Numbered from the stretch's first letter, positions 42,079 through 50,760 are shown. The stretch: 64,000 nucleotides of DNA from M3007 sp044226205 (GCA_044226205.1 JBGAHL010000002.1:124001-188000); one strand, 5' to 3'. Made by a program: numbers and translations. The notes: a model not told the origin generated them from the sequence alone.

Positions 42079-42462
42079 ATGAAACGGCTTTTTGCCATAT
42101 TATTGATGTTTGCCATGCTGGGCCAGGCTTTCGTTCGGACGGCATGGACTATTCATTATGAATGGAATAAATCCGTTTACAAGCAACATTGCGAAAATAA
42201 AAACCGACCGAAGCTCCACTGCGACGGCAAGTGTCAACTCAAAAAAAAGATAACGGCTTCCGAATCGGACACAGATGATAAAAGTGCCCCGGTCCTGCCA
42301 GATGGCTTTCGCAATGGCAAAGACCTGCAAGTATTCTGGGAAGCGCCCTGGCAGTTGCGGGTAAAGAACATCGAACAGCCCGAGAAGGCCGATTTTCATC
42401 CTTACAGGGCGCATTTCGCCGCTGCTCACCGGCACGGCGTTTTCAGGCCCCCGGCCGCCTGA
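42079..42462 (+). CDS. small exported Cys/His protein, HCENKN...CDGKC family, copy 1
   Basis: A 127-residue protein with an N-terminal hydrophobic segment (residues about 1-20) that may be a signal peptide or anchor. It then carries KQHCENKNRPKLHCDGKCQLKKK, read here in two parts: HCENKN and HCDGKCQLKKK, three cysteines and two histidines that could bind a metal. A variable hydrophilic tail with His residues follows. The paralogue at 43074-43454 has the same MLGQAxVRTAWxxHYxxNxSxY start and the same Cys/His block. The family is widespread in Bacteroidota in my recollection, without an assigned function. It opens the metal-handling cluster. Confidence 0.75.
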   Translation: MKRLFAILLMFAMLGQAFVRTAWTIHYEWNKSVYKQHCENKNRPKLHCDGKCQLKKKITASESDTDDKSAPVLPDGFRNGKDLQVFWEAPWQLRVKNIEQPEKADFHPYRAHFAAAHRHGVFRPPAA

Positions 42463-42572
42463 GTCAATACCTTCCATTTTTTATTTTCCTATTGCAATAT
42501 TGCTGTCCGTGCCGAGCCACGGCAGTTGCGTTGCGCTATTGACTCATTATCCATCTCAACGATTTTTCTATC

Positions 42573-42971
42573 ATGAAAAAATATCTTTTGGCTGCCTTCG
42601 CAGCCCTGTTTATCGCTGCCCTTTCGTTTACCGCCTGCAAAGACAAACAGGAAGACGAAGATACCCAGGCGCCTGTACTGACTATTGAAAGCCCGACCGA
42701 AGGCGGCGTTTACACGGGTTCGGTGAACCTGCACATGCAGGTCACGGACGAAAGCCTGCACGAAATGTCGGTGAAAGTCACCCGCGATTCCGACAATTCG
42801 GTGGTATTCGAAGAAGACCCGACCGTTCACGACGAAACGGACTTCCACTTCGAGCATACGCACACGTTCACCGGCTTGTCGGGCGACACCCCGATGACGC
42901 TTACAGTGGTCGTGGAAGACCACAGCGCGCACTCGACTACCCAGACGATCCACTTTACGGCCAAGCCCTGA
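42573..42971 (+). CDS. DUF4625-like immunoglobulin-fold lipoprotein
   Basis: A 132-residue lipoprotein (SFTAC, Cys22). The mature part is one beta-sandwich domain that begins TQAPVLTIESPTEGGVY and contains many histidines (HDETDFHFEHTHTF, EDHSAHS), more than usual for a structural domain and possibly metal-binding. It resembles DUF4625, small periplasmic or surface domains of Bacteroidota. It lies between the two small Cys/His protein genes on the same strand. Confidence 0.75.
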   Translation: MKKYLLAAFAALFIAALSFTACKDKQEDEDTQAPVLTIESPTEGGVYTGSVNLHMQVTDESLHEMSVKVTRDSDNSVVFEEDPTVHDETDFHFEHTHTFTGLSGDTPMTLTVVVEDHSAHSTTQTIHFTAKP

Positions 42972-43073
42972 TCCGGATCTTTGCGAACGGGAGGGCGAGG
43001 TCCTTCCGTTCGCTTATTTGTATCGAACAAAAAAATGGGCGCAATTGCCTGATTTTTAAATATTTGTAAATTA

Positions 43074-43454
43074 ATGAAGCGGTTTTTCAGTCTTTTTATG
43101 GTGTGCTGCATGCTGGGACAGGCAACTGTCCGTACGGCATGGGTACTGCATTACCAGCTGAACCGCTCCCTGTATGTCCGGCATTGCGAGAACAAAAACA
43201 AGCCGTCGATGAAATGCGACGGCAAGTGTTATTTAAAGAAAAAAATGATGGGCACGGCGGGCAACGACGCACGTAAAACGCCTCAAATGCCGGAGTCTTT
43301 CCGTGATGGCAAAGACCTTCAGTTGTTTGCCGAACAGTTGCCCGTATGGCCATTCCTCCAAACCGTAATGGCAGAACCTTCCCGATGCCTTCCTTACCGC
43401 GGCGTAGCCCTTGAAGGCGAATCGAGGGTATTGGAAAAGCCGCCTCGGGCGTAG
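43074..43454 (+). CDS. small exported Cys/His protein, HCENKN...CDGKC family, copy 2
   Basis: A 126-residue paralogue of the protein at 42079-42462. It shares the hydrophobic start with MLGQATVRTAWVLHY, and the block RHCENKNKP, MKCDGKCYLKKKMM. The spacing of the cysteines is the same, and both end in FRxGKDLQ before a variable tail. The cysteine/histidine pattern suggests metal binding, not shown directly. It is followed 47 bases later by the CDVCGC outer-membrane gene. Confidence 0.75.
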   Translation: MKRFFSLFMVCCMLGQATVRTAWVLHYQLNRSLYVRHCENKNKPSMKCDGKCYLKKKMMGTAGNDARKTPQMPESFRDGKDLQLFAEQLPVWPFLQTVMAEPSRCLPYRGVALEGESRVLEKPPRA

Positions 43455-43501
43455 CGCCTTCCCCCACAACCAGTTCCCTTTTCACATCAAATTTCTGACT
43501 T

Positions 43502-44413
43502 ATGCGAACACTGTTACTCGCAGTGGCGCTGCTGGCATTGGCGCCGGCCGCGTCGGCCTGCGATGTATGCGGGTGTTCAATTGGGGGCAATTACTTCGGT
43601 ATCCTCCCCCAGTTTCACCGGCATTTCATCGGGTTTCGGTGGTCGGAGCAACGTTTTAACTCATCGCACACGCGCGCGGCACTGTTAGCCGGCGACGATG
43701 TGACCGATGAGCATTTCCGCACAGTGGATATGATGGCGCGGTTTTATCCGTGGCAACGTGTCCAGATGCTGGTACTTGCTCCCTACCACGATTTTCGCCG
43801 CACTGAACACGGGGTACCCGTGCATACCCAGGGGCTCGGCGATATTTCCCTGCTTGCCAATTACGTCCTGTTCGACAGCGGCGACAGCCTTCACCGGGCC
43901 TGGCAGCACACTTTTACAATTGGCGGCGGTCTCAAACTACCTACCGGCAAACACCATCTTTATAACCCCGAAGGCGAGTTGTATCACGCCAACCTGCAAC
44001 CCGGCACGGGCAGTACCGACTTTATGGTTTCCGCCACATACACGCTCCGCAGGGGCGCCTGGGGGCTCAGTTCGGACGGCATCGCGCGATTCAACACCGG
44101 CAACAAAGACCACTATCGCTTCGGCAACCGCCTGAGCGGGTCGGCCCGGATTTTTTACTGGAAAAACCTGCACGGCATCACCCTGTTGCCCAACGCAGGC
44201 GTATTCAGCGACTATTCGCAGGCCAACCGCGATCAGGGCGAAGCCGTGGATAATACCGGCGGGGTTGTTACCCTCGCAACTGCCGGCCTGGATGTGTATA
44301 CCGGGCATTTTTCTATCGGTTTTACGTGGCAACAACCTGTTTATCAAAATCTGGGCGGAGGCGCTGTTTCAGCGCAAAACCGCTGGATGGCGACGTTCAA
44401 TTACATTTTTTAA
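43502..44413 (+). CDS. predicted outer-membrane beta-barrel protein with N-terminal CDVCGC motif, cluster copy
   Basis: A 303-residue exported protein, paralogue of 25481-26374. The signal segment ends at Ala19, and Cys20, Cys23 and Cys25 (CDVCGC) begin the mature protein, at the same residue numbers as in the other copy. Alternating aromatic strands and the C-terminal WMATFNYIF fit an outer-membrane barrel. Shared blocks include YFGILPQFHR, GGGLKLPTGKH, YRFGNRLSGSARIFYWK and TLLPNAGVFSDY. Just upstream of the MbnP-like gene, it may pass or display a metal for that protein. Lipoprotein processing at Cys20 is an alternative. Confidence 0.8.
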   Translation: MRTLLLAVALLALAPAASACDVCGCSIGGNYFGILPQFHRHFIGFRWSEQRFNSSHTRAALLAGDDVTDEHFRTVDMMARFYPWQRVQMLVLAPYHDFRRTEHGVPVHTQGLGDISLLANYVLFDSGDSLHRAWQHTFTIGGGLKLPTGKHHLYNPEGELYHANLQPGTGSTDFMVSATYTLRRGAWGLSSDGIARFNTGNKDHYRFGNRLSGSARIFYWKNLHGITLLPNAGVFSDYSQANRDQGEAVDNTGGVVTLATAGLDVYTGHFSIGFTWQQPVYQNLGGGAVSAQNRWMATFNYIF

Positions 44414-44446
44414 ACAACCCAAATTTTTTTTAAACAACCCGTTTTT

Positions 44447-45262
44447 ATGAAAAAACTACTGTTCCCCCTGTTTGCTCTTCTCCTGCTCGCCATTGTGTTG
44501 CCTGCTTGCAAAGACGATACCCAACCCGATCCGGTAGCCGGCGAAGGCAGCATCACGTTTGAATTTGAAAACCGCGCAGGAGATGAAACGCTTGTGTTTG
44601 GCAAAGACTACGTCAACGCAGCCGGAGAAACGGTCAATTTCAGCACGTTTAATTATTTCGTCAGCAATTTCGTGCTCACCACCACCGACGGCAAGGAATA
44701 CGTCGTGCCGCAGGACGATTGCTATTTCCTCTGCAAGGGCGATGATTCGGAATCTCGTGAAATCACGCTGAACAACATCCCCGCGGGCGACTATTCGCAT
44801 ATCCACTTCATCATTGGTATCGACAGCGCCAAAAGCGTGAGCCCTATCAGCGAACGCACGGGCGCGCTCGACCCCGCGGGCGAAGCGAGCGGAATGTACT
44901 GGAGCTGGAACGCCGGCTACATCTTTGTAAAAGTAGAAGGCACTTCGCCGCAAGCCCCCCTCGACCCCAACACCAATGCCAATACCATCGAGTACCACAC
45001 CGGCTTGTTCGGCGGCTACAACAGTCCTACGCTCAACAATATCAAGGAAGTACACCTCGACACGCCGCATGAGGCCGCGCTGGTACGCGCCAATTCAGAA
45101 GCCCCGCACGTACACCTTTTTGTCGATGTGCTGGAAATGTTCGTCAGTCCCACCATCATCAGCGTGGCTGCCAATCCGACCTCGCATGCGGGCCCCTATT
45201 CGAAAACAGTGGCGGACAACTACGCCGACATGTTTTCCATCGATCACGTTCATAACCATTGA
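44447..45262 (+). CDS. MbnP-like copper-binding lipoprotein
   Basis: A 271-residue lipoprotein (LPAC, Cys21) of the MbnP-like family. Family landmarks are GSITFEFENRAGDETLVFG, NFSTFNYFVSNFVLT, GDYSHIHFIIGID (His118, His120), LDPAGEASGMYWSWNAGYIFVK (in two blocks; Trp152, Trp154), HTGLFGGY and PHVHLFVDVLEMF (His221, His223). In Methylosinus, MbnP binds copper after the di-heme enzyme MbnH oxidises one tryptophan to kynurenine. A di-heme peroxidase lies three genes downstream, so the same chemistry is plausible. A His-rich C terminus (IDHVHNH) could add a metal site. Confidence 0.9.
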   Translation: MKKLLFPLFALLLLAIVLPACKDDTQPDPVAGEGSITFEFENRAGDETLVFGKDYVNAAGETVNFSTFNYFVSNFVLTTTDGKEYVVPQDDCYFLCKGDDSESREITLNNIPAGDYSHIHFIIGIDSAKSVSPISERTGALDPAGEASGMYWSWNAGYIFVKVEGTSPQAPLDPNTNANTIEYHTGLFGGYNSPTLNNIKEVHLDTPHEAALVRANSEAPHVHLFVDVLEMFVSPTIISVAANPTSHAGPYSKTVADNYADMFSIDHVHNH

Positions 45263-45330
45263 TTTTTTATTTGATAAGTTGGTCCGGGCGGCGCAAGGCT
45301 GCCCGGCCTTTTCTAACGCTAAAATTAGCC

Positions 45331-45645
45331 ATGGTACCTTTTATATCTGACTACATCACGATTGCGCTGGCCGGAATTGCCGTATTTTTCTGCCTCCAAT
45401 TGGCAGCCCGCCTCATGAACGCCTACCTGCGCTGGCACGACAGACTCCAGATTTCGAAAGAAGATCGGGGGCAGATTTTTTCCAACCTGATCACCGCCCT
45501 CGTTTTTGGGGCCCTGGCCTACCTGTCTGCCATAGTACCCGTACCCGTCTTTTTCATGATCGTTTTATTACTGGTCGTGGCGACACAATTGGCACGGGTC
45601 AAACATTTGCTATCGACCTTGCAGCAGCGCCAGGCGGCTCAATAA
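45331..45645 (+). CDS. small inner-membrane protein of unknown function
   Basis: A 104-residue protein with two or three hydrophobic helices (about residues 6-28 and 55-90) separated by a basic, cytoplasm-like segment (RWHDRLQISKEDRGQ). No motif is recognised. The ATG at 45331 is chosen over an upstream one at 45259, which overlaps the MbnP-like gene and gives an unlikely N terminus. Being within the cluster, it may take part in it, but it may also be a passenger. Confidence 0.65.
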   Translation: MVPFISDYITIALAGIAVFFCLQLAARLMNAYLRWHDRLQISKEDRGQIFSNLITALVFGALAYLSAIVPVPVFFMIVLLLVVATQLARVKHLLSTLQQRQAAQ

Positions 45646-45687
45646 GTGTAACGCACGGGCTATTTGTCATTTTTAAAAAGAGCTTTT

Positions 45688-45975
45688 ATGAAATTCCAGT
45701 TTTTGTTCGGCGCAGCCGTTCTTGCCTTCTCCCTCAGCGCCTGCCAGCAATCCGCGGCGCCCAATACCAATAATACCGGCGCCACTTCCTCCACTACCGC
45801 GGCCCCGGTTCAACTGGCTTCCGACACCGACCCGGTTTGCGGCATGAGCATCGACGCTTCCGTGACCGATACGGCACATTACCAGGGCAAGGTGTACGGG
45901 TTTTGCAACCCCTCTTGCAAGGAAGAATTTGTTGCCAATCCACAAGAATATCTCACATCAGCACCTGCACAATAA
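45688..45975 (+). CDS. YHS-domain lipoprotein
   Basis: A 95-residue lipoprotein (LSAC, Cys19) with a Thr/Ala/Asn-rich linker and one YHS domain: DPVCGMSID (Cys51), a central YQGKVYGFC and CNPSCKEEF (Cys73, Cys77). YHS domains are short modules found in heavy-metal ATPases and copper-related proteins and are thought to bind metals through these cysteines. It lies between the MbnP-like and MbnH-like genes; its stop codon overlaps the start of the M1 peptidase (TAATG). Confidence 0.88.
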   Translation: MKFQFLFGAAVLAFSLSACQQSAAPNTNNTGATSSTTAAPVQLASDTDPVCGMSIDASVTDTAHYQGKVYGFCNPSCKEEFVANPQEYLTSAPAQ

Positions 45976-47918
45976 TGAAACCGCTGCTTCTTTTCTGCCT
46001 TTGGATCGCCTTGCCATTGGGCCTGTTTGCACAAATTTCAGATCCGCTCGAATCCATTATCGAGTCTGAAAAAGCCCAATGGCTGCGCCAGCATGTACAG
46101 CCCCGCAACGGGCTCAACAGCGCCGACAACCGCAGCGATATTCGCTATTGCCGCATCCACTGGACCGTTGATCCCGCCGTCCGTTACATCAAAGGTGAAG
46201 TGACTACCGTTTTCGAGCCCGCCGAAACGCTCGGCAGCCTCGATTTCGATTTCTCCGGGGCGCTTACGATGGACAGCATCCTGTACCACGGTGCCAGCTT
46301 GTCGTTCGTGCATTCGGGCGACCTGCTGACGGTGCAGTTTCCACAATCCCTGCCGGCTTTGCTGCCCGATTCGATCACCTTTTTTTACCAGGGGCAACCG
46401 ACCTCGACGGGTTTCGGCTCTTTCGAAACCAACCAGCATAACGGCACGCCGATCCTGTGGACGCTTTCCGAGCCCTACGGCGCCATGGAATGGTGGCCCT
46501 GCAAACAATCGCTGACCGACAAGATCGATTCCATCGATGTTTTCATCACGGCGCCAGAGGGCAACCACCCGGCCAGCAACGGGCTTTTGCAAAGCGAGGT
46601 GACCGCCGGCGGCTTCACCACCGCCCACTGGAAACACCGCTACCCTATCGCCGCCTACCTGGTGTGCATGGCGGTGACCGATTACGAGGTGTTCACATTG
46701 CCCGTGCCCTACGGCGGCGATACCACATTGATGGTCAATTATGTGTACCCGGAAAATCTGGGCACGGCACAGGCCATGATTCCGGCCAACGTATCGCACC
46801 TGCAACTTTACGACCAGTTGTTCGGGCTTTACCCGTTTCAAAATGAAAAGTACGGCCATGCCCAGTTCGGCTGGGGCGGCGGCATGGAGCACCAGACCAT
46901 GACCTTCGTCGGCAGTTTTGGCTACGAATTGCTGGCCCACGAACTGGGGCACCACTGGTTTGGCGACAAGGTCACCTGCGGTTCGTGGGAAGACATCTGG
47001 CTCAACGAAGGTTTTGCGACCTATTTGAGCGGACTTTGTTATGAAAACCTGCAGCCACAGTTGTGGTACAATTTCAAATCGGGGCGAATCAGTTCGGCGA
47101 CCAGTCAGCCCGACGGCTCCGTTTGGGTGAACGACACCACCAGCGTGGGCCGCATTTTCAGCGGACGGCTTTCGTACGCCAAAGGCGCCATGGTGCTCCA
47201 CATGCTCCGCTGGGTATGTGGCGACAGCGCGTTTTTCGCCGGGGTCCGCAATTACCTCAACGACCCCGCCCTGGCCTACGGATATGCCCGCACGGCCGAT
47301 CTGAAAGCGCATCTGGAAGCCAGTTCCGGTAAAAACCTCGACGAATTTTTCGCCGACTGGTTCTACGGCCAGGGATATCCTACGTACGATGTCAGCTGGT
47401 CCATATCGCCTTCCTTGCTCGCGACGATCAAACTTGAGCAGACTCCCTCCCACTCTTCCGTCAGCTTTTTTGAAATGCCGGTGCAGGTGCGACTGACCGA
47501 CGGGCAACACGACACGCTGCTGGTGTTGCAGCACACTTTCAGCGGGCAAACTTTCACGGCACAACTTGACTTCACCCCTACCGAACTGGTGTTCGACCCT
47601 GATTTGTGGCTTGTCAGCCGGGATAATTTTATCCAACAGGTATCGGAAACCGGCGGTCCGCTGCCCCAGTTTACCATCGATGTCGTGCCCAATCCCACGG
47701 CCAGCGACCTGCATATCCGGCTGCGGACCCTGTACGGCGAAGACGCGCGCCTGAGCCTGTGGTCGGCCGACGGCAAACTCGTGCTGCAACAGCAGACCTT
47801 TTTGTCGGCGGGTACCAACCAGATTACCCTGCCCTCTTCCGCGCTTCCTTCGGGCACGTACGTGTTGCGCATTGAAGGCAAGGGATGGCACAACGAGCAA
47901 CAGGTTGTCCTTCATTGA
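45975..47918 (+). CDS. secreted M1 family aminopeptidase with type IX sorting domain
   Basis: A 647-residue exported metallopeptidase. After a signal peptide (ending LFAQ) come an N-terminal beta domain and a gluzincin domain with HELGHHWFGDKV (His322, Glu323, His326) and WLNEGFATYL, the third zinc ligand. The exopeptidase motif, usually GxMEN, reads GGMEH here. The last 80 residues are a type IX C-terminal domain (VVPNPTASDLHIRL...SGTYVLRIEG). It shares a TAATG overlap with the YHS gene. It may trim peptides or simply be a neighbour; substrate unknown. Confidence 0.9.
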   Translation: MKPLLLFCLWIALPLGLFAQISDPLESIIESEKAQWLRQHVQPRNGLNSADNRSDIRYCRIHWTVDPAVRYIKGEVTTVFEPAETLGSLDFDFSGALTMDSILYHGASLSFVHSGDLLTVQFPQSLPALLPDSITFFYQGQPTSTGFGSFETNQHNGTPILWTLSEPYGAMEWWPCKQSLTDKIDSIDVFITAPEGNHPASNGLLQSEVTAGGFTTAHWKHRYPIAAYLVCMAVTDYEVFTLPVPYGGDTTLMVNYVYPENLGTAQAMIPANVSHLQLYDQLFGLYPFQNEKYGHAQFGWGGGMEHQTMTFVGSFGYELLAHELGHHWFGDKVTCGSWEDIWLNEGFATYLSGLCYENLQPQLWYNFKSGRISSATSQPDGSVWVNDTTSVGRIFSGRLSYAKGAMVLHMLRWVCGDSAFFAGVRNYLNDPALAYGYARTADLKAHLEASSGKNLDEFFADWFYGQGYPTYDVSWSISPSLLATIKLEQTPSHSSVSFFEMPVQVRLTDGQHDTLLVLQHTFSGQTFTAQLDFTPTELVFDPDLWLVSRDNFIQQVSETGGPLPQFTIDVVPNPTASDLHIRLRTLYGEDARLSLWSADGKLVLQQQTFLSAGTNQITLPSSALPSGTYVLRIEGKGWHNEQQVVLH

Positions 47919-47933
47919 TCAAAAGCCTGACTG

Positions 47934-48962
47934 ATGAAAAAACTGATCATAACCGGCATTTTCGGCTGGATATTGGCCTTCGCCGCCTGTAAAAAGGACG
48001 AGCAGGTTTTTGTCGGACCGAAGATTCCGTCCAATTTTCCGCAACCAGTTTACGACCTGGCTGCCAACCCGGTGACAGAGGCGGGGTTTGCATTGGGGAA
48101 AAAACTGTTTTACGATCCCATCCTTTCCCGCGACAATACCATTGCCTGCGCCGATTGTCACATCTCCTACGCAGCATTTACACATCCTGATCACGCCACC
48201 AGCCATGGCATCGACAACCAGTTCGGCAAACGCAACGCCCTGCCGGTGCAGAACATGCTGTGGCGCACCAGTTTTTTCTGGGATGGCGGTGTGCCGCACC
48301 TCGATCTGGTGCCGCTCAACCCGATTCAGAACCCGGTAGAGATGGATGAAGTGCCTGCCAATGTGCTCGAAAAACTCCGCAACAGCAATCAATATCCGGG
48401 ATTGTTCCGCGAGGCCTACGGCTCGGAGGAAATCAGTACTGCGCGTTTTTTGCAATCCCTTTCCCAATATATGGCCATGCTGGTGAGTTCCGACAGCCGC
48501 TACGACCATTATGTTCGAAAAGAGGAGGGCGGCGACCTGAACGCCGAAGCGCTCGCCGGGCTCGCTGTTTTTCAGCAAAAATGCGCGACCTGCCATGCCA
48601 CCGATCTGTTTACAGACCAGACTTTTCGCAACAACGGCATCCTCAACGATTTCAGCCTCGACAAGGGGCGTGCCGAGGTGAGCACGTTTAGCGAGGATAT
48701 CGGCAAATTTGCAGTGCCTTCGCTGCGCAATGTGGCGGTTACTGCGCCTTACATGCACAACGGCAAGTTCAAAACACTCGAAAGCGTGCTGGATCACTAT
48801 GCCTCCGGAGTCAAAGACTCCCCTACCCTCGATCCGGTCCTGCGGCGGGCCGACGGCTCTCTGGGCATCCCGCTCGACGCCACGGAAAAGACGCAACTGA
48901 TCGCTTTTTTGAATACGCTGACCGACGAGTCATTCCTGCGCGACGAGCGATTTGCGCAATAA
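47934..48962 (+). CDS. di-heme cytochrome c peroxidase family protein, MbnH/MauG-like
   Basis: A 342-residue periplasmic lipoprotein (LAFAAC, Cys19) with two c-type heme motifs, CADCH (72-76) and CATCH (217-221). The two-domain layout (LGKKLFYDPILSRDNTIACADCH, then ALAGLAVFQQKCATCH and VPSLRNVAVTAPYMHNG) is that of bacterial cytochrome c peroxidases and of MauG and MbnH, which oxidise tryptophans on partner proteins. As it lies downstream of an MbnP-like gene on the same strand, MbnH is the more specific suggestion. A simple peroxidase role for hydrogen peroxide removal remains possible. Confidence 0.88.
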   Translation: MKKLIITGIFGWILAFAACKKDEQVFVGPKIPSNFPQPVYDLAANPVTEAGFALGKKLFYDPILSRDNTIACADCHISYAAFTHPDHATSHGIDNQFGKRNALPVQNMLWRTSFFWDGGVPHLDLVPLNPIQNPVEMDEVPANVLEKLRNSNQYPGLFREAYGSEEISTARFLQSLSQYMAMLVSSDSRYDHYVRKEEGGDLNAEALAGLAVFQQKCATCHATDLFTDQTFRNNGILNDFSLDKGRAEVSTFSEDIGKFAVPSLRNVAVTAPYMHNGKFKTLESVLDHYASGVKDSPTLDPVLRRADGSLGIPLDATEKTQLIAFLNTLTDESFLRDERFAQ

Positions 48963-48991
48963 AGCAGGGGGCTGAAAAATTTTGTCCCTTT

Positions 48992-49030
48992 AAATGCGGC
49001 GGGCCTGGAAAGGCTTGCCGCATTTTTTTA
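48992..49030 (+). terminator. terminator at the end of the MbnP/MbnH-type cluster
   Basis: AAATGCGGCGGGCCT and AGGCTTGCCGCATTT pair at 13 of 15 positions with a GGAA loop, followed by a run of seven T. It ends 62 bases before pyrH. Confidence 0.75.
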
Positions 49031-49091
49031 GACCTTTGTCGAGCTAATCGCCCCGCCCGTTCCTTTCCATTCAAACGTTTTTCTGTTTTCG

Positions 49092-49808
49092 ATGAGCAAA
49101 CTACGCTACCGTCGCATCATGCTTAAACTCTCGGGCGAAAGCCTCATGGGTCGCCAAAAATTCGGCATCGAGGCCGATATGCTCCAGCATTATGCCCGCC
49201 AGATCAAGGAATTACACGAAATGGGTGTTCAGGTCGCCGTGGTCATCGGCGGTGGCAACATCTTCCGCGGCATCCAGTCGGAAGACGCCGGCATCGAAAG
49301 CGTCACGGGCGATTACATGGGCATGCTGGCCACCGTGATCAACGGCCTGGCCCTGCAAAGCGCCCTGGAAAGCATCGGTGTGTACACCCGCCTGATGACC
49401 GCCCTGAAAATGGAAAACGTGGCCGAACCCTACATCCGCCGCCGCGCGATCCGCCACCTCGAAAAAGGCCGCGTCGTGATCGCCGCCGCCGGCACGGGCA
49501 ACCCCTACTTCACGACCGACTCCGCCGCCGCGCTGCGCGCCAACGAAATCGGCGCCGACGTCATCCTGAAAGGCACCCGCGTGGATGGCATTTATACGGC
49601 CGACCCGGAAAAAGACCCCCATGCCGTCAAATTCGACAAGCTCACCTTCACCAAGGTTATCAGCCTGGGCCTCGAAGTGATGGACATGACCGCCTTCACC
49701 CTGTGTCAGGAAAACAACATGCCCATCATCGTTTTCGACATCAATTCGCCCGACAACCTGCGCCGTATCGTCGCCGGTGAGGCCGTGGGGACGCTGGTGG
49801 AAGGCTGA
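49092..49808 (+). CDS. pyrH: UMP kinase
   Basis: A 238-residue amino-acid-kinase-fold enzyme that phosphorylates UMP to UDP. It shows RRIMLKLSGESLMG (phosphate-binding start), VAVVIGGGNIFRG, GDYMGMLATVINGLAL and GTGNPYFTTDSAAALRANEIGAD. The nucleotide-binding region is GTRVDGIYTADPEKDP. Usually it lies right after tsf; here the MTase/VanW genes and the metal cluster intervene. frr, often downstream, is absent. Confidence 0.97.
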   Translation: MSKLRYRRIMLKLSGESLMGRQKFGIEADMLQHYARQIKELHEMGVQVAVVIGGGNIFRGIQSEDAGIESVTGDYMGMLATVINGLALQSALESIGVYTRLMTALKMENVAEPYIRRRAIRHLEKGRVVIAAAGTGNPYFTTDSAAALRANEIGADVILKGTRVDGIYTADPEKDPHAVKFDKLTFTKVISLGLEVMDMTAFTLCQENNMPIIVFDINSPDNLRRIVAGEAVGTLVEG

Positions 49809-49954
49809 GATAATAGCACGGTCAGATTTACAAAACTGGCTTTCAAATGCCTGATTTGCAATAATTTACACTCTATCTAACTGCCGCTTGTTTGCTTTGG
49901 GCAAACGCCGCGAACCAACTTTTCCACCAGGCGAACCAATCGTTCAGTCCCGAC

Positions 49955-50722
49955 ATGCTCCGCATCATTTCCTACAACGTCAACGGCATACGCTCTGCCA
50001 TCTCAAAGGGCTTTATCGAATGGATCGCGGCTGAAAAGCCCGACATCGTCTGTCTGCAGGAAACCAAGGCGCAGCCCGAGGATGTGCCGATGCTCGAACT
50101 GGAGGCCCTGGGCTATGTGCACCACTGGCACTCGGCCGAGAAAAAAGGCTACAGCGGGGTGGCTACTTTTAGTAAAGTCAAACCTGAACGCGTTGTCATC
50201 GGGTGCGGACTGGCGCCCTACGACCGCGAAGGGCGCATCCTCCGCACCGATTTCGGCGACTGGACGCTGCTCAATTGTTATTTCCCCTCGGGCACCACGG
50301 GCGATGTCCGGCAAAGCTTCAAAATGCAATTCCTTGAAGATTTTTTGTTGTGGATCAATGAGTTAAAAAAAGAACGACCCCGGCTGATCGTGGTAGGCGA
50401 CTACAACATCGCGCACCGGGAAATCGATATTCACGACCCCAAAGGCAACAAAAAAAGCAGCGGATTCCTGCCCGAAGAACGCGAATGGATGACCCGCTGG
50501 TTTGAAAGCGGCTTTACGGATGCTTTCCGGCATGTCAACCCCGAAAAAGTGGAGTACAGCTGGTGGAGTTTTCGCGCCGGCTCGCGCGGCAACAACAAGG
50601 GCTGGCGCATCGATTACCAGTCGGTCACCGACAACCTGGCGCCTCATATCGTGAGCGCCCGGCAACTCAACGAGGTCGTACACTCCGATCACTGCCCCGT
50701 CTTGCTCGAAATTGACCTGTAA
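49955..50722 (+). CDS. xth: exodeoxyribonuclease III / AP endonuclease
   Basis: A 255-residue Mg-dependent nuclease of the EEP superfamily that acts on abasic sites in base excision repair. Catalytic signatures are ISYNVNGIRSA (Asn), CLQETKAQ (Glu), GDYNIAHREID (Asp/Asn), RIDYQSVTDN and VVHSDHCPVLL (Asp-His). The ATG at 49955 gives the standard N terminus (MLRIISYNVNG); the open frame back to 49892 adds 21 unlikely residues. Single gene between pyrH and lpxD. Confidence 0.95.
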   Translation: MLRIISYNVNGIRSAISKGFIEWIAAEKPDIVCLQETKAQPEDVPMLELEALGYVHHWHSAEKKGYSGVATFSKVKPERVVIGCGLAPYDREGRILRTDFGDWTLLNCYFPSGTTGDVRQSFKMQFLEDFLLWINELKKERPRLIVVGDYNIAHREIDIHDPKGNKKSSGFLPEEREWMTRWFESGFTDAFRHVNPEKVEYSWWSFRAGSRGNNKGWRIDYQSVTDNLAPHIVSARQLNEVVHSDHCPVLLEIDL

Positions 50723-50760
50723 GCAGGCAACCCGATGCAATTGTCGTCTACCTTTACGGC

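Noticed and set aside
46038..47915. 625-codon frame opposite the M1 peptidase
   Set aside because: Shadow of a gene with a clear zinc motif and type IX tail.
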